Source: a bacterium (GTDB taxonomy: Bacteria; Electryoneota; RPQS01). Taken from it: a DNA stretch of 53,901 nt. How positions within the stretch are numbered: the first letter of the stretch is position 1; each line of letters begins with the position of its first letter. Under the pieces are notes generated by a model. That model saw nothing but the letters and a program-made list of their open reading frames with translations. It had not been told where the DNA came from and did no database searches. This document shows, one piece after another, positions 9,683 to 16,672 of this stretch. The position numbers and the translations under genes are program-made. The DNA lies in assembly GCA_018812265.1 (NCBI GenBank), contig JAHJDG010000164.1, forward strand, positions 1 to 53,901, written 5' to 3'.

Positions 9683-11254
9683 TCAGTGATCTCGCAGGGA
9701 GTCGTCTTCGGAAAACACCACGGCCTGAAATACGAGAAACTGCGCGTCCCGCTTCCAGGCGTCGCCCGGCAAACCGGCTTTCTCGCAGAGGTGGCCGAGC
9801 ATTTCCTCCCGCGACCAGTTTTGTTCGGTCGCCACCTGCGGCAGATAGACCGCCGAACGTCCTTCCTTGCGAATCACTACGCCGTCCGTGCCTATGCGAA
9901 TCTTCCCGGCATCCGTGATCGGCTGCATCGGTGTCAGGGCGGAAATCTCGACCGTGATCTCGCTCATTTCGCTTGCGGTCACCGGTCGGAAACGGCGGTC
10001 TTCAAACGCGGCCGACAGCGCCATGCGGCCGACCACGCGATCCAGCGGCGTGTCCTCGGCCATGTGGCCGATGCAGCCGCGCAGCTCGCCGCGCTTTTTC
10101 AGAGTGACAAACGCGCCCTCCTTGATTCTCGCTCCCGCTCCGAATCCCCGTGGGAGAGGCAACGTCTGGCTCGTCAATTGCCACTCGATGGACTTCCGGG
10201 CCAGCGCCAGCAGCGCGCTCTTGTCGCTTGCCGTGAGCACGCTTGTGCTGCCGGCTTCGGGTTGCAGCTGCAAAGCGGAAGTATCCGCTCCGGCTTCGTC
10301 TTTCGTGAAGACGACCGCGCCGTATCCCACCACGCGGTTATAGTCTCCGACCAGCGCGTCTCCCGAATTCGCATAGCTGATGACCGTCCCGCGATTGGCT
10401 CCCCATTTCTTGGCCGCGATCATTGCCGTCAGAATCGGCCCGTCTCCGCAAGCGCACGTGAACAGCCCTTGAACTCGCTGGCTCATTAAAACCGGAATGG
10501 TGGCAAGCACCGCTTCCGCGTCGAGCAAGGCCACGGTCTTCAACATCTCTTTGTCCACTCTGCGCGCATCTTCATATTGCGGATAATGCGACAAGTCCGA
10601 ACTGGCTACGATCAACACGCGACGGTCCTGCAGAATAGTGGTCAGCGCTTCTGCCAGCCGTGTGCAGAGCTCTAAATCGGGACTCCCGATTACGATCGGC
10701 AGGATCTTCGCATCCGGGAAGAGCGTCTGCACAAAAGGAATCTCGACTTCGATGGAGTGTTCCTTGGCGTGCACGCGCGGATCGAAGACGAAGTCCCGGT
10801 CGGCTTCCAGCAGACGATCCGCCGCCTTTTCGTCAATCGCCGCGTCCCCCAGTGGCGTGCGGAAACTTCCCCGCGTGTAAACCGACACGCCGTGGAATCC
10901 GGAGATCGTGTGATTGGTGCCGAGGATCACGATGAGATCGTACGATTCTCCTTCCGTCTGACGGAAGGCGTCGGCGATAATCTGCCCGCAGTACACATAA
11001 CCCGCATGAGGCACAATGATCGCTAAGGGCTTGTCCACGCGCTTGGGCAGCGCCTCGGCCATGAACCGGTCAATCGCCAACCGCAGCGCCGTCGCATCCG
11101 ACGGATAAAACTGTCCCGCGACGGCCGGTTCCCGCACCGTCGCGCTCGTCTGGCGCGCCGAGCACCCGCTGCTCAGAAGAATGAGAACCGATACGATACA
11201 AAGCAATGTGCTTCTGGTCGGAGCAAATCTCCTCTGTGAGAAATCCTGAATCAT
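9683..11254 (-). CDS. amrB-amrA: AmmeMemoRadiSam system proteins B and A fused (MEMO1-AMMECR1), predicted lipoprotein
   Basis: 523 aa. The N-terminus is a lipoprotein signal with lipobox LSSGC (Cys31). Residues about 38-315 are a MEMO1/AmrB domain: AGQFYP, PHAGYVYCG, LGTNH, HSIEVEIPF and ASSDLSHY are all recognisable. Residues about 340-515 are an AMMECR1/AmrA domain with GCIGH and AFEDRRF. MEMO and AMMECR1 usually work with the radical SAM enzyme AmrS; the reaction of the bacterial system is not firmly established. The start ATG overlaps the stop of the upstream radical SAM gene (ATGA), so translation is coupled. The lipid anchor is unusual for these normally cytosolic proteins and suggests the system acts outside the cytoplasm. 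Family assignment is firm; location is predicted. Confidence 0.93.
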   Translation of the reverse strand: MIQDFSQRRFAPTRSTLLCIVSVLILLSSGCSARQTSATVREPAVAGQFYPSDATALRLAIDRFMAEALPKRVDKPLAIIVPHAGYVYCGQIIADAFRQTEGESYDLIVILGTNHTISGFHGVSVYTRGSFRTPLGDAAIDEKAADRLLEADRDFVFDPRVHAKEHSIEVEIPFVQTLFPDAKILPIVIGSPDLELCTRLAEALTTILQDRRVLIVASSDLSHYPQYEDARRVDKEMLKTVALLDAEAVLATIPVLMSQRVQGLFTCACGDGPILTAMIAAKKWGANRGTVISYANSGDALVGDYNRVVGYGAVVFTKDEAGADTSALQLQPEAGSTSVLTASDKSALLALARKSIEWQLTSQTLPLPRGFGAGARIKEGAFVTLKKRGELRGCIGHMAEDTPLDRVVGRMALSAAFEDRRFRPVTASEMSEITVEISALTPMQPITDAGKIRIGTDGVVIRKEGRSAVYLPQVATEQNWSREEMLGHLCEKAGLPGDAWKRDAQFLVFQAVVFSEDDSLRDH

Positions 11255-12501
11255 TGCCAGACTCCGGCTATCGGTTCATCACAATATTCGCATTGTCCGT
11301 TCTTCATGTGCATGGCGGCGATGAAGAATCCGCTGCGTTCGATCACGATCTTTCCACATCGGGGGCAATACGTGTGATTCCCCGCGTGTCCGGGCACGTT
11401 TCCCACGTATGGATAGTGCATTCCCTTGGCCAAAGCTACGCTACGCGCCCGCTCCAGCGTCTCGACCGGTGTGGGCGAGAGGTTGAGCAATTGGTAGTCG
11501 GGATGGAAGCGCGTGAAGTGCACCGGCACGTCCGGTCCGAGTTCACCGATCACCCAGTCGCACAGTTCGCCGATCATCACGTCCGAATCGTTCAGCGTCG
11601 GCACCACCAGATTCACGATTTCGAGGTGAGTGCCGCTCTTCGCCACCTGCCGGATGCTGCGCAGCACGGGCTTCAGCTCCGCCGAACACACCTTGCGGTA
11701 GAAATCCTCGCTGAATCCCTTGAGATCAATCTTGATCGCATCGAGCACCGAGCACATTTCCGCGAGCGGAGCTTCGTTCATGAATCCGCAACTGATGAGC
11801 ACGCTGCGAACGTTCTCCTCGCGGGCGGCGCGGGCGATGTCGGTCAGATACTCGACGAACACCGTCGGTTCGTTGTAGGTGAACGCGATCACCGGAGCGC
11901 GACGATCCACGACGCTGCGGACGATGCTCGCCGGCGGCGTGTAGGCCACGTCATAGTCTTCGGGCCGAATCTGCGAAATCTCCCAGTTCTGACAGAAGCG
12001 GCAATGCAGCGGACAGCCCGAAGTCGCCAGTGAGTACGCCTGAGAACCGGGCAGAAAGTGATAGAACGGCTTCTTCTCGATGGGATCCACGTGAACCGAA
12101 ATCGGTCGGCCATAGACCAGGCTGCGCAGTTCTCCGTTCACGTTCATGCGCGAACGGCATTTGCCGCGCTCGCGGTTGGCGATCATGCAGCTCTGCGCGC
12201 AGAGCAGACATTTTACCGCGAGTTCGTCATGACGATGTCCGGGATCGCTCGCGATCTCCTCGGGCGTATGACACTCCCGACAATGCCCTTCGGCGTGCAG
12301 CGTGGAAACCCAGTACCGCGCGAGCGGCGCCGCCGCCGCCAGCTCGCCGAGCTTATCGCGCGCGTACAGCTCGGACGAACAGCGAAAAACGCTCCGCAGC
12401 CACGGAGAGCTTGAAAACAGGGCATACGCACCGCACGCGGCGATGCCGATTTTCCCGGCTGAGACCAGAAATTCACGTCGTGAAAACTGCTGGATAGTCA
12501 T
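11251..12501 (-). CDS. amrS: AmmeMemoRadiSam radical SAM enzyme with Tat signal
   Basis: 416 aa. It starts with a twin-arginine signal (SRREFL then a hydrophobic stretch to about residue 35). The radical SAM cluster motif is C163-x3-C167-x2-C170 in GCPLHCRFCQNW. Ahead of it are Cys98, Cys101, Cys105 and Cys115, usual for the family. The C-terminus has two CxxC pairs (CPRC, CEYC), a probable metal knuckle. Between the family's N-terminal helix and Cys98 lies an extra segment with C74-R-E-C-H78, a CxxCH motif of the kind that binds heme c in exported proteins. The start has an AAGGA site. It is the first gene of the three-gene operon and overlaps the next start by 4 bp. Substrate unknown; a radical SAM protein carried by Tat is unusual but plausible because Tat moves folded proteins. 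Confidence 0.92.
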   Translation of the reverse strand: MTIQQFSRREFLVSAGKIGIAACGAYALFSSSPWLRSVFRCSSELYARDKLGELAAAAPLARYWVSTLHAEGHCRECHTPEEIASDPGHRHDELAVKCLLCAQSCMIANRERGKCRSRMNVNGELRSLVYGRPISVHVDPIEKKPFYHFLPGSQAYSLATSGCPLHCRFCQNWEISQIRPEDYDVAYTPPASIVRSVVDRRAPVIAFTYNEPTVFVEYLTDIARAAREENVRSVLISCGFMNEAPLAEMCSVLDAIKIDLKGFSEDFYRKVCSAELKPVLRSIRQVAKSGTHLEIVNLVVPTLNDSDVMIGELCDWVIGELGPDVPVHFTRFHPDYQLLNLSPTPVETLERARSVALAKGMHYPYVGNVPGHAGNHTYCPRCGKIVIERSGFFIAAMHMKNGQCEYCDEPIAGVWQ

Positions 12502-12758
12502 GCGTCCTTCTTCCCGCGATCACGCGAACCATCCGTGCAAACGAATCGAGTGAAGAATTGTTTATCAAAAGGTTACTGCCGTGATAATCTCGGGGCTGAA
12601 GTCTTGTGTTTATAAGGTAGCAAAACAACCCTTCGGAGTCAATGATTCGAATCTTTTGTCCCGGTGGTGACTCTCCAGAGTCACCCCTAATTCCTGTACC
12701 TATATGCAATAATGAATCATCTCTGTATCCGAGAGATTCCCAAACCGCGAGACCATAG
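12502..12758. promoter_or_regulatory. Upstream region of the AmmeMemoRadiSam operon with palindromic operator candidate
   Basis: This is the upstream region for the minus-strand amrS operon. It holds a 20-bp near-palindrome at 12666-12685 (9-bp arms GGTGACTCT/AGAGTCACC around a 2-nt centre), about 165 bp before the amrS start. That is the size of a dimeric regulator site. No clear -35/-10 pair was found. The operator role is inferred from symmetry alone. Confidence 0.35.
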
Positions 12759-12787
12759 AAAAAGGCTGACGACGATGGTCAGCCTTT
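12759..12787 (-). terminator. Intrinsic terminator of the sigma-54 regulator operon
   Basis: A perfect 10-bp stem (12761-12770 with 12778-12787) with a 7-nt loop, followed on the minus strand by a run of five T. It lies about 200 bp after the stop of the NtrC-type regulator. A second 8-bp hairpin (12904-12911 with 12923-12930) sits between that stop and this terminator; nothing else is seen between them. Confidence 0.75.
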
Positions 12788-12983
12788 GTTTAAAAAATCC
12801 GGTTTTGATAAGACGTCGTATCAGGAACCGATCCGCGGAACAGTTCACCACCGAGGCACGCGTCCTCCGTTTTCGCGTGCCCGGCTAAGGCGTCTCTGGG
12901 CGGGGCAGGCGAAGGAAAAAGACGCCTGCCGCCGCGAACAACTTGCCCCGCTGGCGGAAAGCGGAGAATTCGGAAGGATCAGC

Positions 12984-14330
12984 CTAAGAAATGCCGAACT
13001 GTTTCATTTTCTCGCGCAGCGTTTTACGATCAATTCCGAGGATTTTGGCGGCCGCACTCTTGTTGCCTTTCTGACCGACGACCACTCGCCGGATGTGCTC
13101 GGCTTCGACGTCGGCCAAGGTGCGGTCGAGACTGTAGGTGCGCGCCGCCGAATAGCGCATCAGCGAAGGCAAGTCCGCCACGTCCACCGTGTCGCCGTCG
13201 CTCATGATGATGACCCGGTGGATGATATTCTCCAATTCACGAACGTTGCCCGGCCAGTCGTAGGCCTTGAGAGCCTGCACCGCCCGCTCGCTGAATTGCG
13301 GAACGCGCTTCTCGAATTCTTTGGCGAATTTCCGGGCAAAGTACTGCACGAGCAGAAGCACGTCGTCCCCCCGCTCGCGCAGCGGCGGAACCGCCAGAGT
13401 GATGATATTCAACCGGAAATAGAGGTCCTCGCGGAACGCGCCCTTTTGCACGAGCGCCGCCAGATCCTTGTTGGTGGCGGCCAGAATCTTCACGTCCACG
13501 GTGGTGGCCCGGTTGGCTCCCACCATGCACACCTCATTATCCTGCAGAACGCGCAATAGTTTCACTTGCAGCGCCAGACTCAACTCGCTGATCTCATCGA
13601 AAAAAATGGAACCGCCCTCCGCCGTCTGAAAAAAACCCGCTCGTGATTCGGTGGCGCCCGTAAACGCGCCTTTCACGTGTCCGAACAACTCGCTTTCCAA
13701 AAGTCCCTCGGGAATGCCGCCGCAGTTGATCGGCACAAACGGCCCGGCCGCCCGCGAACTGCAATAGTGAATCGCCCGCGCCACCAGCTCCTTGCCGGTT
13801 CCGCTCTCTCCCGCGATCAGCACCGTGCTCTTCGTGGAAGCGGCCTTCTTCAACGTGCGAATCACCCTCATCATCACGTCCGAGATACCGATCAGACCGA
13901 ACTGCGGCAAATCGGCGATCTCCGATATGCGGTAGCGGGCCCGTCGCTGCCGCAGCTTCCGGAGAACGCGGCCAATCGCTTCCAGCAGCTCGTCATCGGT
14001 GAACGGCTTGGCCAAATACTCTTCCGCGCCCGTCTTCACGGCCGCCACCGCGTTCTGAACCGAAGCGTAGCCGGTAATCATCATCACTTCGGTGTCCCGG
14101 AAGTTGTCGCGGACGTGTCGAATCAAATCCAGACCGCTGGTGCCCGGCATCTTATGATCGGTAATCACGAGGTCTATCGGCGTGGCGGTTAAAACGTCAA
14201 GCGCGGAAGCCGCACTCGCGGCGGTGAACACTTGGTACCCTTGCCGGCTGAGGTTGCGATCAAGCACTTCCACCGTGTCGGGATTGTCGTCCACCACCAG
14301 GATCACTTCACGTTGCGTTGGTTCCGGCAT
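12984..14330 (-). CDS. Sigma-54-dependent response regulator (NtrC family)
   Basis: 448 aa. The receiver domain (about 8-125) has acidic pair VDDN, acceptor Asp58 in ITDHKMPG and Lys in AKPF. The AAA+ domain (about 150-385) has Walker A GESGTGKE, the sigma-54 contact loop GAFTGA, and Walker B FFDE. A C-terminal Fis-type helix-turn-helix (about 405-448) reads AAAKILGIDRKTLREK. It activates sigma-54 promoters when phosphorylated. I place the start at 14330 rather than the in-frame ATG at 14360: the 14330 ATG has GGGAG nine bases upstream and lies 1 bp past the kinase stop, while 14360 lies inside the kinase gene without a ribosome site. The partner is the kinase directly upstream. Targets are unknown. 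Confidence 0.95.
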   Translation of the reverse strand: MPEPTQREVILVVDDNPDTVEVLDRNLSRQGYQVFTAASAASALDVLTATPIDLVITDHKMPGTSGLDLIRHVRDNFRDTEVMMITGYASVQNAVAAVKTGAEEYLAKPFTDDELLEAIGRVLRKLRQRRARYRISEIADLPQFGLIGISDVMMRVIRTLKKAASTKSTVLIAGESGTGKELVARAIHYCSSRAAGPFVPINCGGIPEGLLESELFGHVKGAFTGATESRAGFFQTAEGGSIFFDEISELSLALQVKLLRVLQDNEVCMVGANRATTVDVKILAATNKDLAALVQKGAFREDLYFRLNIITLAVPPLRERGDDVLLLVQYFARKFAKEFEKRVPQFSERAVQALKAYDWPGNVRELENIIHRVIIMSDGDTVDVADLPSLMRYSAARTYSLDRTLADVEAEHIRRVVVGQKGNKSAAAKILGIDRKTLREKMKQFGIS

Positions 14331-14331
14331 G

Positions 14332-16104
14332 TCAGGATTCTCCCGGTTCGAGTGTTCCATTGGCGATCGGCAGTCCCACCTCGAAACGCGTCCCTTTCCC
14401 GACGGCGCTCGTGACCGAAATGGAACCGCCGTGCGCAGTCACGATTCCGTGAACGATCGAGAGCCCCAGCCCCGTGCCCTGTCCCACGTCCTTGGTCGTG
14501 AAAAACGGATCGAAAATCTGCCGCTTGGTCTCCTCGCTCATCCCCGCCCCCGTATCTTCGATCCCCAACACCACCGATGTCTCCCGCCGGCTGATCTCCA
14601 CCGTCAGCGTGCCGCCCTGCGGCATGGCCTGCAACGCGTTCACCACCAGATTCATGATCAGCTCGCTGATCTGTCCGGGATCGGCTACGATTCCGGGAAG
14701 TTCCTCCCCCAACCGGCGGACGATAATGATTCCTTCCTTCTTGCAGCGCGCCTCGAAAAACGAAAGCACCTCGCTGGCGACGTGGGAAAGATCCACCCGG
14801 CCCTTGCTGGGCGGCATCTGCCGTGAGAAGATCAACAGCTTCTGAACGATGTCCCGCCCGTGAAGGGCCGTCTTGATAATCTTGTCCAGGTCCTTCTCGA
14901 GTTGTGGGGTGTCTCCCAGACTCTTCTTGGCGAGCTGCGCAAATCCCAGAACGCCTCCCAGTGGCTCGTTGAGCTCATGCGCGACACCGGCCGCCAATTG
15001 CCCCAGCGTAGCCAGGCGGTCGGCGCGACGAACCTGAAGTTCCAACCGGATTTTCGTCTCTTCCGCCTCTTCCCGCTCGATGATCCCCGCCACTTGCCGC
15101 GCCACCTCGGCGATGAGCGCCGCTTCCTCTTTCAGGAACGGCCCCTCCGCATGCTCGGGCTTGCCCTCGATGTAAATGATTTCCAGCGTGCCTCGTTTCC
15201 GACCTTTGACGATGATGCTGGTCTGCTCCCGGTAGCGACCCGCCCGATACATCGAAGTCAGATAGGTGGCATGATCGAGGTCAATCCGCGCCGCGGCCAC
15301 GTCGGGATGCTGCAAGGCGGGCGGCAGAAGATCAATGATTCGCTGGAGTTTCTCCGCTCGCGTCCACTCCGGCTTGTCAACGATTTGGGCAATCTCATAC
15401 AGACAGCTTAACTCCTTGACCCGTTCCCCGAGCGCCCATTGAGCTCGACGATGAGCGCTGGCCAACCCTAAAATCTGTACCACGCCTTCATGGAGCGCGA
15501 TCTGTTCCACGGCGACCAGGCGGGGTTGCCCGCTGGCGATCAGAACGATTCCCCGATTGCGCTCCGTATAGAGGAATGGAAAAATCGCCAGAGACCGGAT
15601 ACTCTTGCCCGACCGCAACGTCGGGAGGCTCTCGGGTAGCAGGGCCGGCGGCAGGTGCCGGACGTCGTCCGTCCATAGACTTCCCCCAGCCGTCAAAAAG
15701 CCGGATGCCTTGCTTTGCGCGGGAGCTAATACGATACGACAGAGCTTTTCGAGGCCGCCCGGGAATGCAGAAGCGATTCCCTCGGGATCATCGGAGCCGT
15801 GAAGAAGCGCGAAGTCGTATGGATGTCGTGATTCCCGTGTCGCCCGCCACAGATAGCGGATGTCACCATCGTAATGTCCGATTTCGAGTTCATCGGCTCC
15901 GCTGAACTCCAAGAGGAGTCGGGAAACTTCCCTGAGAAATTCGATCCTCGACGGGCTGCCACTGGCTGAGCGTAAAATCCCCTGGGACAGTTCCAGAAAC
16001 TCCTCCGGTGAGCGAACCGCCAGCGAGGATTTCATCGCCAGCGGTTCATTCTGCCTCAGTGCCGACGGCAATCTACTCTGAATGTCGCCTGATTCTTCTG
16101 GCAT
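14332..16104 (-). CDS. Cytoplasmic sensor histidine kinase with GAF-like regions, partner of the NtrC-type regulator
   Basis: 590 aa from the ATG at 16104; a TTG seven codons earlier (16122) is also possible, and neither has a clear ribosome site. No TM segment is seen. The N-terminal 350 residues resemble weak GAF domains. HisKA has His376 in GVAHELNEPLGG. The ATPase has NLVVNALQAM, DTGAGM and GTGLGLSIVHG. This is the NtrB/HydH-like kinase class that pairs with sigma-54 regulators. It is followed after 1 bp by the regulator gene, so the two form a two-component operon. The signal is probably cytoplasmic. Confidence 0.92.
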   Translation of the reverse strand: MPEESGDIQSRLPSALRQNEPLAMKSSLAVRSPEEFLELSQGILRSASGSPSRIEFLREVSRLLLEFSGADELEIGHYDGDIRYLWRATRESRHPYDFALLHGSDDPEGIASAFPGGLEKLCRIVLAPAQSKASGFLTAGGSLWTDDVRHLPPALLPESLPTLRSGKSIRSLAIFPFLYTERNRGIVLIASGQPRLVAVEQIALHEGVVQILGLASAHRRAQWALGERVKELSCLYEIAQIVDKPEWTRAEKLQRIIDLLPPALQHPDVAAARIDLDHATYLTSMYRAGRYREQTSIIVKGRKRGTLEIIYIEGKPEHAEGPFLKEEAALIAEVARQVAGIIEREEAEETKIRLELQVRRADRLATLGQLAAGVAHELNEPLGGVLGFAQLAKKSLGDTPQLEKDLDKIIKTALHGRDIVQKLLIFSRQMPPSKGRVDLSHVASEVLSFFEARCKKEGIIIVRRLGEELPGIVADPGQISELIMNLVVNALQAMPQGGTLTVEISRRETSVVLGIEDTGAGMSEETKRQIFDPFFTTKDVGQGTGLGLSIVHGIVTAHGGSISVTSAVGKGTRFEVGLPIANGTLEPGES

Positions 16105-16428
16105 TTTTTTCTTATTAATCAATTAGATAATAGCGTGATCCGAAGTCGGATCGGCTGATCAAACCAAGTGGATGTCTGGCAAAGAATATACGGGTCGCTG
16201 TCAGGGAAAGCAACCAAAACATGCGGTTTGGTGGCCCTTTTCGCCCCAGTTGAAATCGCATCGCAAGACACTGTCGCCGGCCATTTCAAGGTGGTGGATT
16301 CGACTTGTTCCACCTCGACCTTTTCTTATCAATCATTGTCTTATTAAATATTTACAGGGGTCGGCATAATTGTTGGAGCTTGTTTTTGGGTATCAGGCTA
16401 TGTTTTTTAACAATTGCACTTCAGATTA

Positions 16429-16457
16429 TTGACTCTTGACATATGTTTTAATAGATT
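16429..16457 (+). promoter_or_regulatory. Sigma-70-like promoter for the giant surface protein
   Basis: TTGACT at 16429-16434 and TAGATT at 16452-16457 with 17 bp between, in an AT-rich stretch. Expected transcription start is near 16464, giving a leader of about 209 nt before the ATG at 16673. An overlapping TTGACA at 16436 has no -10 at proper distance. The same hexamer pair occurs upstream of the gene at 53536. Confidence 0.5.
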
Positions 16458-16508
16458 AAAATAGGATAATTTCGGTAAGGGATTACACTCTGCCGTACAC
16501 TTTTTTGC

Positions 16509-16555
16509 GAGCGAATTCTCCGCTAAAGAACTCGAGAGGATTCGCTCTATCTTTT
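16509..16555 (+). promoter_or_regulatory. Terminator-like leader hairpin (possible attenuator)
   Basis: A 12-bp stem (16509-16520 with 16536-16547, one G-U pair) with a 15-nt loop is followed by TATCTTTTT. It looks like an intrinsic terminator but lies inside the predicted leader of the giant surface protein, about 45 nt after the predicted start of transcription. No plus-strand gene precedes it. It may be an attenuator, or the terminator of a very short transcript. Confidence 0.4.
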
Positions 16556-16672
16556 TCGGCAGGCGATCAATTTCCTGTCTGGCGATACCTGTCCGCACGC
16601 TACTTGGGCTGAGAGCACATCGGACTCGCGGAAAACGTGTTCTTTACTGTGCAAGGCAAAGGAGATGGGCAG

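Larger units (their letters stand above)
16105..16672. other. Divergent intergenic region between kinase operon and giant surface protein
   Basis: 568 bp without a convincing gene. On the kinase side are a short palindrome (16137-16152) and an inverted repeat TTGAAAT/ATTTCAA around 16250-16290, either of which could be a regulator site. The AT-rich middle (16320-16480) carries the promoter candidate for the giant gene, and the 3' part is its leader with a terminator-like hairpin; both are listed separately. A 64-codon minus frame here lacks a ribosome site and recognisable features. Confidence 0.5.

Noticed and set aside
16119-16313. A 64-codon minus frame upstream of the histidine kinase
   Set aside because: No ribosome site or motif, overlaps inverted repeats of a likely promoter region.
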